From positions 1 to 64,000 of the forward strand of contig FCNR01000072.1 of NCBI GenBank assembly GCA_900016875.1: 64,000 nt of DNA, read 5' to 3'. How positions within the stretch are numbered: the first letter of the stretch is position 1; each line of letters opens with the position of its first letter. The notes under the pieces were generated by a model. It was not told where the DNA came from. It saw only the letters and a program-made list of their open reading frames with translations, and made no database searches. This stretch comes from Eubacteriaceae bacterium CHKCI004 (GTDB lineage Bacteria > Bacillota > Clostridia > Lachnospirales > Lachnospiraceae). Position numbers and translations under genes: made by a program. Of the stretch, positions 8,387 through 17,255 are shown piece after piece.

Positions 8387-11380
8387 ATGGCGAAATATTG
8401 TGGAAAATGCGGTTCTAAATTGGATCAAGTAACCGGGCTTTGTCCTAGTTGTGATGCTAGAATAATAAAGCAACACCATAAAAAGCTTAAAACAACTAAA
8501 ACATCAGGTTATAGAAAAGATATTTCATCAAATTACAAGATGGATAAAAGGGCTAAGAAAAAAGCGTTGAAAAATAGAAAAAAAGCAATAAAAAAAGAAA
8601 AAAGGGATCAGTGGTCTACTGGTAAGAAGGTTCGTAGTTTTTTATTGAAAATAATTATGACTATACTACTTTTGCTGATAATTGGCATTGGTGTGACTGG
8701 AGTACTTGTATATTTTAAAGGAGTGGAGATACCAGTTGTAGAACAAATGATAGAGCGATTGGGCTTTGATTTGACTAAGCAAACAAACAGTTTACAATTT
8801 CAAAGTTTATCTACTGGTTTTACTGAACAAAAAATACATGATGAGAAATCTGCCTTAGCGGCACTTGAAGATGTAGCGGAGAGCATTGGTGATGGTGATA
8901 TTTATACGGAATTTTCTGAATGTGAAATAAATACTGTGTCTGATAATACATATTATCGCTTTCAGCAGGAATATAGTGGAATCCCAGTATATGGGCGTAG
9001 CGTCATTGTAGTTGCTGATAAGGATGGTAATAGTTTGTCTTTATCAGGTAATTATGTAAATAAAAATGATGAAAAATTAAATACTTCTCCTAAGATTAAT
9101 GAGGAATCTGCCATGGAAATTGCACAGCAGAATTATGGAAAAGATGCTGTAATTGAGAATGAAGGATTAACGTTTTATTCTTTTAATAATTGTGATTTTG
9201 AGCTTACTTGGAAAATGTATGTGAGTGATTATGCTGTCAATAAATATTGCTTTATTTCAGCTAATAGCGGAAATATTATAGATGAATTACCTTTAACTTA
9301 TACTGAACGCGAGTTATGCTCGGGTTTAGATGTGGATGGCGAACAGCAGGAGTTTTATGCTGAATATAAAGATGGAAAGTATGTTATGGAAGATACAGAA
9401 AAGGATATTAGTATTTATGATGCAAATAATTCTACACTAAGGGTAGAGCGTTTTATTATGGATTCAAATAATAAATTATATCATACTGACGGCACAAATT
9501 TTTTAGATGAAAATAATAATATTGTATATATCAATGGAGAAAATTTTTCATACGTGATTACTGATGAGCAAGGTAACATCGTTGGTACTGATGGAGAAGA
9601 GTTAACTAAACTATATACTGAAAATATTTTTACAGAGGTTAAACCTGTAACCAATGACTCAACAAGTTGGAATAATAATAAAGCAGTTACATTAATGTCT
9701 CGTTTATCTAGCATTTATGAATTCTGGCAATCAGAAATGAAAAGAAATAGTCATGATAATAAATATGGCGCAATTATAGCAGTATATGATGATTATAAGG
9801 AGGGGGATACAACAAATGCTCGTTCTGATGGATTACCCGGAGTTCCTATTACTACATTAAGCTTTGGAACTGATTCTTCTTTATCAATGAATACTATTTC
9901 ACATGAATTTATGCATTCAGTTGAACGTTCTATAAGTGGTATGAACGGTATAGCGGAAACTGGAGCGTTAATGGAGGCTTATTCGGATATTTTTGGAGAA
10001 ATCGTTGAGGATTGGTCAAACGATGGGAATCTAAACAATAATTGTGATTGGATATTTGATGGAACTAGGAATATGATGTCACCGAACGAAAGTATATCAT
10101 TGGATGGAAGTAAAGAACCTTTGCCGGATACATATCATGGAGATTATTGGGCAGATACTGATGATATATCAGAGAAAAATGATTTTGGTGGAACACATAT
10201 CAATAATACAGTAATTTCTCACGCTGCCTATTTAATGTGGAAAGGTATTAATGGAAGTAACTATTTTGAATCATTAAGTACAGAGGAATTAGCAGATCTA
10301 TTTTATGAAACATTATATGTTCTTCCGTCAGATTGTACTTTTGCTCAATTTAGGACCTTGTTGCAAAATACGGCTGATATCATGTGTAAGCAAGGAAGAT
10401 TAAATGAAAAGCAACGACTTTGTGTATCAAATGCAATGTTCCAAGTTGGAATTACTCCGGCGACTATGCCTGTTAAGAAAGAATATTTATCTGTTGATGT
10501 ATATGATACCAATGGTTCACTTTATGATGATTATACACTCTATCTCCAACATGAAAATAACGAAAAAGAATACAGCAGAGAAGAGGTTAACGAGAGGGGA
10601 TTAACTTTTCCTGAATCAGGGGAATATCAGTTACGTATTGTAGATAATGCTAATACGGATAATGAAACTATTGTTTCTGTTACTGTGGTTGATAGTGGTG
10701 GAGTGGAAAAAATACCGATATTTACCCGCTGTGGTTTGTCTAACCCGGATGACTTGTTGAAGAATAGTGAATCAAACAGTGCTTTTGAAAAATATTTATC
10801 CGCAGTCGAAAAAACAACGGAATCTGGTTCATGGTCTGAACAGCTTACTTTAGATGCAGATATGTCCATTACTTATGATAGCGGGCAGACTAAAACAAAA
10901 ATGACATTAAATTCAAATTCAGATATATCAAATTATGTAAAAGATGACTTATCACAAATTGAAATATCCAGTTTAACTGATATGAAAATTATGGGGCAGA
11001 ATTATGTATGGAATACAGAATACAAAGATGGTGTTGCGAACTATCAATATACAGAACCATTTCAACAATCACAAAGCCTAGAAATCGATCCTAATTTCTT
11101 TAATTTTGAAACTATATCAAAAGAGTCAATATTAAATGAAGAAATTTCAGGTGATCAAATACATTTTACTGTTTCTGGAGAAAAAGTTGCAGAAATAGGT
11201 ATTGCTGCAGTACAACAGATAAGCGGTATAAATAATTTGGAATATGGAGATGTGGACGTTGCTGTTACATTGGACAATTCCGGTACTGTGGATCAAATTG
11301 TAATGAATTTTGATGCATCTGTGACATATCAAGGATATGATGCAGATGTAACATATAAAATTCAATATACTTTTGCATGA
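8387..11380 (+). CDS. Membrane-anchored M4-family metallopeptidase with cytoplasmic zinc ribbon
   Basis: A 997-residue protein. Order: zinc ribbon (CGKC...CPSC, about 5-23), a very basic stretch (about 30-80), one membrane helix (about 86-108), FTP/PepSY-type propeptide region (about 130-310), thermolysin-like catalytic domain (about 400-690), then an all-beta tail including a DUF6612-like region (about 790-997). Catalytic residues: HEFMH (His506, Glu507, His510), zinc Glu530 in MEAYSD, and the histidine in GGTHIN. Ordinary M4 enzymes have a signal peptide; here an N-in anchor carrying a zinc ribbon replaces it. The ATG 6 bp upstream (8381) is only 2 nt from AGGAG, so 8387 is preferred. Confidence 0.85.
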   Translation: MAKYCGKCGSKLDQVTGLCPSCDARIIKQHHKKLKTTKTSGYRKDISSNYKMDKRAKKKALKNRKKAIKKEKRDQWSTGKKVRSFLLKIIMTILLLLIIGIGVTGVLVYFKGVEIPVVEQMIERLGFDLTKQTNSLQFQSLSTGFTEQKIHDEKSALAALEDVAESIGDGDIYTEFSECEINTVSDNTYYRFQQEYSGIPVYGRSVIVVADKDGNSLSLSGNYVNKNDEKLNTSPKINEESAMEIAQQNYGKDAVIENEGLTFYSFNNCDFELTWKMYVSDYAVNKYCFISANSGNIIDELPLTYTERELCSGLDVDGEQQEFYAEYKDGKYVMEDTEKDISIYDANNSTLRVERFIMDSNNKLYHTDGTNFLDENNNIVYINGENFSYVITDEQGNIVGTDGEELTKLYTENIFTEVKPVTNDSTSWNNNKAVTLMSRLSSIYEFWQSEMKRNSHDNKYGAIIAVYDDYKEGDTTNARSDGLPGVPITTLSFGTDSSLSMNTISHEFMHSVERSISGMNGIAETGALMEAYSDIFGEIVEDWSNDGNLNNNCDWIFDGTRNMMSPNESISLDGSKEPLPDTYHGDYWADTDDISEKNDFGGTHINNTVISHAAYLMWKGINGSNYFESLSTEELADLFYETLYVLPSDCTFAQFRTLLQNTADIMCKQGRLNEKQRLCVSNAMFQVGITPATMPVKKEYLSVDVYDTNGSLYDDYTLYLQHENNEKEYSREEVNERGLTFPESGEYQLRIVDNANTDNETIVSVTVVDSGGVEKIPIFTRCGLSNPDDLLKNSESNSAFEKYLSAVEKTTESGSWSEQLTLDADMSITYDSGQTKTKMTLNSNSDISNYVKDDLSQIEISSLTDMKIMGQNYVWNTEYKDGVANYQYTEPFQQSQSLEIDPNFFNFETISKESILNEEISGDQIHFTVSGEKVAEIGIAAVQQISGINNLEYGDVDVAVTLDNSGTVDQIVMNFDASVTYQGYDADVTYKIQYTFA

Positions 11381-11405
11381 GTAAATATAAATAGGAGAAA
11401 AGTTT

Positions 11406-12605
11406 ATGAAATGTGTTAAATGTGGAAAAACTATTCCTGAAAATTCTAAATTTTGTCAATATTGTGGGGTATCTCTTGAACGGTTAAAGAAAATAGATAT
11501 TGATAATAAAAATGTTGTGGAGTGCCCGGCGTGTGGTGTCAAAATAAAAAAAGAAAACAGTTTTTGTACTAATTGTGGAGCGGCTTTGCAAAAAACTCAA
11601 AAACATAAAACAGAACAAAAAGTAAGAAGGAAAAAACAAAGAAAAAATAAGAGTATAAATATATTTTTAATATTGATTATTGTGATTATTGCAATATTTA
11701 TTTCTGTGGTAAGTCTTTATTTTTTGAAAAGTGGAAATAACGATAATCAAGCAAATTATATTGAAGCAACAGAAGATGATTTTTTTGATGAAGAATCATT
11801 GAGCGATACTGAAGATGAAGTTATGGCTGAAGATCAATTGGTTGATTCTACTCAGAGTACAGAAAGTAATATAGATGTTGACAATGAGGTAGAACAAATT
11901 AACAATCAATGTGATAATATAGAATCTTCAATCTCAGCAGGTATATACAACACAATTGATATAGAAAATGGAACAATTGCGTATTATGATACCACAGGTC
12001 TTAAAGCAATTTTAGATAAAGAAGATGGAAATTATTATTACTTTGATAATGATAATTTGATTTTTGTATATTATGAAATGATTCATCCTTATAAATTTTA
12101 TTTCCAGGATGATCAGTTAATTCGATGGAGTTATTTACCTAGCCCTGGTGATGATTTGAATGCAGTGAATAATGATCAGGATAAAAGTTGGGAGAGTAGC
12201 ATATTAGAGGAGGCAGAAGATTTAAAAAATAAGTGGGTATTAGCATTGGCAAGTGTCAGTACAACACAGGCAAATGTGACAACAACTCAGCCGGCAGCGG
12301 ATACAACTCAAACAAACGAAAATATAAGTGAACAATATATATTAGATGGGAGTGATTCGAGATATATTTCTTCATCAGAATTAGATGGATTGACTGCGCA
12401 GGAAGTCAAATTGGCAAGAAATGAAATATATGCACGGCATGGGCGTAAATTTGAGGATAAAGCAATCAGAAAATATTTTAAACAATTTTCTTGGTATCAT
12501 CCGTCAATAGAGCCAGAAGATTTTGATGAATCATTGTTAAATAATTTTGAAATTGCAAACAGAGACTTGATTGTTCAATATGAGGAAGAACATGGGTATA
12601 GGTAA
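11406..12605 (+). CDS. Zinc-ribbon, membrane, YARHG-domain protein
   Basis: A 399-residue protein with two N-terminal zinc ribbons (CVKC...CQYC and CPAC...CTNC, residues 3-58), a basic stretch, one membrane helix (about 84-107), a long acidic linker, a small beta region and a C-terminal YARHG domain (about 330-395; the name motif is seen as IYARHGRKF). YARHG is a probable extracellular domain. Same N-in topology as the neighbours. Its stop codon overlaps the start of the amidase gene (TAATG). Confidence 0.85.
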   Translation: MKCVKCGKTIPENSKFCQYCGVSLERLKKIDIDNKNVVECPACGVKIKKENSFCTNCGAALQKTQKHKTEQKVRRKKQRKNKSINIFLILIIVIIAIFISVVSLYFLKSGNNDNQANYIEATEDDFFDEESLSDTEDEVMAEDQLVDSTQSTESNIDVDNEVEQINNQCDNIESSISAGIYNTIDIENGTIAYYDTTGLKAILDKEDGNYYYFDNDNLIFVYYEMIHPYKFYFQDDQLIRWSYLPSPGDDLNAVNNDQDKSWESSILEEAEDLKNKWVLALASVSTTQANVTTTQPAADTTQTNENISEQYILDGSDSRYISSSELDGLTAQEVKLARNEIYARHGRKFEDKAIRKYFKQFSWYHPSIEPEDFDESLLNNFEIANRDLIVQYEEEHGYR

Positions 12606-13504
12606 TGAATAAAAGAATATGTGTTTTTTTATGTTTGATTGTAACTATAGGTGTGTTGTTTGGTTGTAGTCGTGATAATAAAGAAGTAGCAGATAATAAT
12701 ATTACCAGAAATAGAATCTTAAAGACAGAAGAATCTCCCAGTATCAGTCATCAATCTGATATTATAGAGAAAGAAGAAACTACTACAGAAAATGAAAAAG
12801 AGGAGAAGGTGAATAATAAATTAATAGAAGAAAATTCAGCAATACAAAATACCACTAAAGAAACGGAGAAAATTGAAAAATTTGTAATAGCCATTGACGC
12901 TGGTCATCAAGAAGAAGGGAATTATGATGAAGAACCCATTGGGCCAGGTGCCAGTGAAACAAAGGCAAAAGTGTCAAGTGGCACAGCTGGATGCGTCAGT
13001 GGTTTGAATGAATATGAATTGACATTAATGGTTTCATTAAAATTACAGAAAGAATTGGAAAATCGAGGCTATGACGTCATAATGACCAGAACAACAAACG
13101 ATGTCGATATTAGTAATTCAGAAAGAGCCTCTATGGCAAATAATGCTGATACAGATGCATTTATAAGAATTCATGCCAATGGTTCAGAAGATAGTTCTGT
13201 AAAAGGGGCAATGACCATATGTCAGACGAAAGATAATCCATATAATTCTGACTTATATCAACAAAGTAAAGAACTGGCAACATACATATTAGATGAAATG
13301 GTTGCATCTTCTGGATGTGAGAAGGAGTATGTTTGGGAAACTGATACAATGAGTGGAATAAATTGGTGCCAGGTTCCAGCTACAATTGTTGAGATGGGAT
13401 ATATGAGCAATCCGGAGGAAGATCGTTTACTTGCGACTGATGAGTATCAAAAGAAAATAGTTCAGGGAATAGCAAATGGAATTGATCAATTTCTGAAAGA
13501 ATAA
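12605..13504 (+). CDS. Lipoprotein N-acetylmuramoyl-L-alanine amidase
   Basis: A 299-residue protein with a lipoprotein signal (VLFGC, Cys at about 20), a charged disordered linker (about 25-95) and an Amidase_3 catalytic domain (about 98-297). Zinc-site residues are visible: DAGHQ, Glu in LNEYEL and RIHANG; the catalytic Glu is in VEMGYMSN. It should cleave peptidoglycan stem peptides at the outer face of the membrane. The start overlaps the preceding stop by one base, so translation is probably coupled to the YARHG protein. It is distinct from the amidase at 1033 in having an extended loop after the first motif. Confidence 0.9.
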   Translation: MNKRICVFLCLIVTIGVLFGCSRDNKEVADNNITRNRILKTEESPSISHQSDIIEKEETTTENEKEEKVNNKLIEENSAIQNTTKETEKIEKFVIAIDAGHQEEGNYDEEPIGPGASETKAKVSSGTAGCVSGLNEYELTLMVSLKLQKELENRGYDVIMTRTTNDVDISNSERASMANNADTDAFIRIHANGSEDSSVKGAMTICQTKDNPYNSDLYQQSKELATYILDEMVASSGCEKEYVWETDTMSGINWCQVPATIVEMGYMSNPEEDRLLATDEYQKKIVQGIANGIDQFLKE

Positions 13505-13513
13505 CTATTATTT

Positions 13514-13564
13514 AATGCCGATACCATTTCTAAGATTTATTACTTAGAATGTGTCGGCATTTTC
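13514..13564 (+). terminator. Terminator of the zinc-ribbon operon
   Basis: A long imperfect stem (AATGCCGATACCATTTCTAAG with 13543-13561) is followed by TTTTC. It closes the first half of the island. Confidence 0.75.
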
Positions 13565-13629
13565 TATGAATTCTGTTTTAAATAAGCTCCCATTTTTTTG
13601 TAAATATGTAAGCCTTTTGCCGTAATTAG

Positions 13630-13638
13630 TGTTATAAT
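13630..13638 (+). promoter_or_regulatory. Extended -10 promoter of the sce7726/sce7725/RES operon
   Basis: TGTTATAAT (TGn followed by TATAAT). It contains an ATG (13637) that opens the same frame as the next gene, so that ATG cannot be the start if transcription begins near 13645. Confidence 0.6.
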
Positions 13639-13693
13639 GAAAAAAGAAAAAATAATATTAAAAGACTATAATTATATGGATTGGAGGAACCAC

Positions 13694-14566
13694 ATGGCTG
13701 CGTCAGCGAACAAAATGCCTAATAATTTAATTAATAGAGTTTTTACAATTCCATATATAGATAAAATGATAAATGACTCGAAGAATAAGGACACTTTTTA
13801 TGATTGTGTCAGAGAATATACAGAAGGTAGAACGGCGTTTACTTATGGAGATGCCATCGGTCAGTTATATCGTCATATGGATTTCTCCTATAGAAATGAA
13901 TACTTCTATAAAAATGCAATTTTAAATCAGCTTTTGCTTGAGAAACATGATATTCGGAATTCCGCAGCTTTAACAGAATTGCCGATTGAGGATTCAAAGG
14001 CAGATTTTGTGATTATTAATGGGCGGGGGACGGTATATGAGATAAAGACCGATCTGGATAATTTCAGCAGACTGGAGCATCAGATTGCAGATTACTATAA
14101 AGCATTTAAATATGTAAATGTTGTGGTCGGATATAAACAATATGAAAAAGTAAAAGTAATGCTGGAAGGTTCAGGTGTGGGTATCTTTGTCATGGGAAGA
14201 AATGGCAAGCTGAGGTGCCGGAAAGTCGCCAAATGTAATGATAAAGATTTGTGTCATGAGACAATATTCAGAATACTGAGGAAAAATGAGTTTGAAAGTA
14301 TACTGTATAAGCATTTTGGCAAATTGCCGGAAGTGAACAGCTTTCTTTATTACCGTGAGTGCAGGAAATGGATTTCTGACATTAATGTGAAAACCTTTCA
14401 AAAGGATATGCTGGAATGTTTGAAAAAAAGAATAAAAATAACAGATGAAAAAACATTTGAAGAAAAAATCCCATATGAGTTGCGTTTCTATGCGTATTTT
14501 ACAAAACAAAAGAAGAATCAGTATCAGATTATAAATGAGTTTTGGAATAATAAAATGGAGGGATGA
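13694..14566 (+). CDS. sce7726-family protein, PD-(D/E)XK nuclease-like
   Basis: A 290-residue protein. The block from Asp104 (ADFVII) through YEIK (Glu116, Lys118), followed by a predicted helix and YVNVVVG, has the layout of a PD-(D/E)XK nuclease core and matches my memory of the sce7726 family. Start at 13694 is chosen because GGAGG (13683-13687) stands 6 nt upstream; an earlier in-frame ATG (13637) lies inside the -10 box. It ends 1 bp before the sce7725 gene. Moderate composition (less AT-rich than the zinc-ribbon operon) suggests separate acquisition. Confidence 0.7.
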   Translation: MAASANKMPNNLINRVFTIPYIDKMINDSKNKDTFYDCVREYTEGRTAFTYGDAIGQLYRHMDFSYRNEYFYKNAILNQLLLEKHDIRNSAALTELPIEDSKADFVIINGRGTVYEIKTDLDNFSRLEHQIADYYKAFKYVNVVVGYKQYEKVKVMLEGSGVGIFVMGRNGKLRCRKVAKCNDKDLCHETIFRILRKNEFESILYKHFGKLPEVNSFLYYRECRKWISDINVKTFQKDMLECLKKRIKITDEKTFEEKIPYELRFYAYFTKQKKNQYQIINEFWNNKMEG

Positions 14567-14567
14567 T

Positions 14568-15542
14568 ATGTATTATCCATATTTGAGAGGAAGGCAAAAT
14601 GAACTATTGTGTTTGAAGGAATTGCTGGATGAGAATAAATTAAGTGTGAAGGTTACACCGATTCTGGAACCGGTGAAGTTCAGCAGTACATTTCTTACGA
14701 CTCTGAAAAGGTTTATCGAAAATGACAGAGAGATTCTGCTCATTCAGAACCCGCAAGTTGGAAGATTTGATGAAGGATATGCGGAGGCGCTGCGAAAGGC
14801 GAATGAAGAAGAACAGGAAGATACAAGGATCAAATTAAGAAGAACTTTAGAGGAATATGAGAATATTTTGCTGGATGGGCATATTCGTAAGGCGTATCTG
14901 ATGAATGATGTATCGGTGAAAAAGGTACTGCAGATGCCGGAGCAAGAGAAAAAGCAGATATATGTACTGAATCAAAACAGGGGAGACGATAACTATTATA
15001 TTCAATACGGAGACAAATTATCTGTGAGGGCGTCTTTTATTCCTAAAGATGAGGATTTTAAAGATGAAGTTCCGGGGAATGCCATTATTTTAGAGGACTG
15101 CTATCAGAAAGCCAGACGAAATGTAGATTACATGGAGCAGCCGGATGTCTCTTTCAGTAAAAATCATTTGATATTTGAAAAAAGAGGATATAAAGGTTTT
15201 TCTGATTATTCTGTCATTGGAAAAGAGTATGAGGAGAGCGGGTTTGCTCCCTTTGCTGTGGCAATCCATGTGGTTTATTTTAATGAAAGGCAGGAACTTA
15301 GAGTTCATCATTTCGTTTCTGATTCCAATTGGGATTATTCCGATCCGGCCAGGAAGTTTGGAGAAGCAATGGAAAAGCTTGTAAATTGGGAAAGAATAGA
15401 CTTAGTGAAGTATACGAGAGGTTTATCTGGATTACTCCAATATTATGAATCTGGTCGGTTTCCGGGGCTGGGATTAATTAAAAAGCTTTCGTTGATGCAT
15501 CATATAGAATTGATGGGAAGATTTTTGGAGGGAAGAGAATGA
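14568..15542 (+). CDS. sce7725-family (Beta-protein-like) protein
   Basis: A 324-residue protein opening with YYPYLRGRQNELLCLKEL, which resembles the sce7725 family and the phage/bacterial Beta-protein family (opening block followed by a phrase like PILEPVK). No catalytic motif is evident to me. Start at 14568 follows GGAGGG; the longer frame from 14535 has no ribosome site. It sits between the sce7726 gene (1-bp gap) and the RES gene (4-bp ATGA overlap), so the three are probably made in fixed proportion. Its role may be to bind or restrain one of the partners; this is inference. Confidence 0.68.
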   Translation: MYYPYLRGRQNELLCLKELLDENKLSVKVTPILEPVKFSSTFLTTLKRFIENDREILLIQNPQVGRFDEGYAEALRKANEEEQEDTRIKLRRTLEEYENILLDGHIRKAYLMNDVSVKKVLQMPEQEKKQIYVLNQNRGDDNYYIQYGDKLSVRASFIPKDEDFKDEVPGNAIILEDCYQKARRNVDYMEQPDVSFSKNHLIFEKRGYKGFSDYSVIGKEYEESGFAPFAVAIHVVYFNERQELRVHHFVSDSNWDYSDPARKFGEAMEKLVNWERIDLVKYTRGLSGLLQYYESGRFPGLGLIKKLSLMHHIELMGRFLEGRE

Positions 15543-16618
15543 TTTGCTGCGCAGAGTGCTTTAGTGATTTGGAAATAAAAGTGTCTATAGAGTCGCTTAA
15601 TCACAAAGGAGAATGCCCTGTCTGCGGTGCAAAAAATACGTGGATTTATGATAGTGAACTGGATGGAGAAAATACAGATTTTAAAGAGTTGCTGGCTTCT
15701 GTCATAGGAATATATAAGCCGGAAGAAAAACTGGATGATACTTTTCCTGATGATGCAAAACGGAGCATCGAAGAACATTTGCAGGAAGACTGGAATATAT
15801 TTAAGGTTGGTAAAGAAGGAATAAGGAAGATTGCAGAGAGTCTTATTCAATCTTCTGCAGATTTGGATGAAAAGCTGCTGATACAGAAAACAGGTATTCC
15901 TGATTTATACGATGAAATGTATTTACAGCGTAATTCTATTTTTGGAAAGTACCAGTGGGATGATTTCAGAAAATATCTGAGAAATGAGAACAGATTCCAT
16001 GCGAAATATATTAATTTAGGTCTGCTGTCTGAAGTGCTGCAGGATACGGTTTCTATAATTCCAAAGGGGACAAGTCTTTACAGAGCGCGCCTGGCGAAAA
16101 ATGAACATGGTTATGGAGCAGGAGAGATGGGTGCGCCGCCTGATGATGTGGCATCTGCCGGAAGAGCAAATTCAAAAGGAGTCAGTTGTCTGTATCTGGC
16201 TAATAAAAAAGAGACAACGGTAAAAGAAATAAGAGCGGGAGCATTTGATTATGTTACAATTGCTTCATTTCAATTGGATAAAGACGTGAAGGTGGTGGAT
16301 TTGAGCAGTATTACGCATAATTCCCCATTTTACGCTGAGACGGATAAAATAAAATTTTTGATCAATGAAAGGCATCTTCGGAACATAGAGAGGGATCTGG
16401 CGAAGCCTCTGAGCCAGAGAGACAGCGATTTGGATTACCTTCCGACGCAGTACATCAGTGATTTTGCCAAATATCTGGGATATGATGGAGTGAAATATAT
16501 CAGTACATTTGACAGAAATTCCTATAATCTTGCCTTGTTTGATACGAAGATATGTTCCTGTACATATAGAAAAAATTATCGGATAGATAATCTGGATTAT
16601 AGATTAAATCCGGTATGA
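15539..16618 (+). CDS. HEPN/RES N-terminal domain plus RES-domain protein
   Basis: A 359-residue protein. The N-terminus has a Cys4 zinc knuckle (CAEC...CPVC, residues 4-31) then a helical HEPN/RES-NTD-like region (about 40-165). The C-terminal half is a RES domain (about 178-345): Tyr-Arg-Ala-Arg (181-184), the GRANSKGVSCLYLA block and ETTVKEIRA with the conserved Glu. RES toxins of Xre-RES pairs consume NAD+. Its start overlaps the sce7725 stop (ATGA). With a nuclease-like gene at the head of the operon, a phage-defence or toxin role is likely but not proven. Confidence 0.75.
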   Translation: MICCAECFSDLEIKVSIESLNHKGECPVCGAKNTWIYDSELDGENTDFKELLASVIGIYKPEEKLDDTFPDDAKRSIEEHLQEDWNIFKVGKEGIRKIAESLIQSSADLDEKLLIQKTGIPDLYDEMYLQRNSIFGKYQWDDFRKYLRNENRFHAKYINLGLLSEVLQDTVSIIPKGTSLYRARLAKNEHGYGAGEMGAPPDDVASAGRANSKGVSCLYLANKKETTVKEIRAGAFDYVTIASFQLDKDVKVVDLSSITHNSPFYAETDKIKFLINERHLRNIERDLAKPLSQRDSDLDYLPTQYISDFAKYLGYDGVKYISTFDRNSYNLALFDTKICSCTYRKNYRIDNLDYRLNPV

Positions 16619-16673
16619 TAGATGATTGATGAACAAAAGAATGAAATATATTAATGTTTAAAAGGAGAAGAAC

Positions 16674-17201
16674 ATGTATTATGGCAACATCAAAAAAAGC
16701 GATATCGCCAACGGTATCGGCGTGAGGGTTTCTCTCTTTGTCAGCGGCTGTACCCATCACTGCAAGGGCTGCTTCAATGAGGAAACCTGGGATTTTAAAT
16801 ATGGAGAGATTTTTACGAAGAAGACGCAGGAGCAGATTTTTAAGTGGCTGGAGCCTTCCTATGTGAGTGGCCTGACAGTGCTGGGCGGCGAGCCTATGGA
16901 ATATGTGAATCAGCAGGAACTGCTGCCGTTTCTTAAGGAAGTGAAGCGGAGATTCCCGGATAAGACCATCTGGTGCTATACTGGCTATGTGTTTGAGAAG
17001 GATATTCTGGAGCGGATGGTGCCGAAGTGGCGTTATACGGGGCCGCTCTTACAGCTCATTGATGTGCTGGTGGACGGCCCGTTCATAGAAGAATTAAAGG
17101 ATATTACTCTTCTGTTCCGTGGGTCTTCCAACCAGAGGCTCATTGATGTGCCAAAGAGCCTGGCGGCCGGAAAAACCGTTCTGTGGGAACATGAAGATTA
17201 A
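16674..17201 (+). CDS. nrdG: Anaerobic RNR-activating protein
   Basis: A radical-SAM activase of 175 residues that installs the glycyl radical on NrdD. The CxxxCxxC cluster site is CTHHCKGC (residues 26-33), followed by the GGEP SAM motif (about 74-77). Start follows AAAGGAGAAG. It normally sits next to nrdD; here 12 kb separates them, and the gene returns to the base composition of nrdD. Because it is cut off from the NrdR-box promoter, its own expression signal must lie in the short gap after the RES gene or be read-through from the island. Confidence 0.95.
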   Translation: MYYGNIKKSDIANGIGVRVSLFVSGCTHHCKGCFNEETWDFKYGEIFTKKTQEQIFKWLEPSYVSGLTVLGGEPMEYVNQQELLPFLKEVKRRFPDKTIWCYTGYVFEKDILERMVPKWRYTGPLLQLIDVLVDGPFIEELKDITLLFRGSSNQRLIDVPKSLAAGKTVLWEHED

Positions 17202-17255
17202 TATGTTGGATGACAAATGTTACCTGATGATACCTGCAGTTATCAGTCGAGATAA

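Noticed and set aside
13637-13693. Upstream ATG start for the sce7726-family gene
   Set aside because: The ATG is part of an extended -10 box and has no ribosome site, whereas ATG at 13694 has GGAGG at 6 nt.
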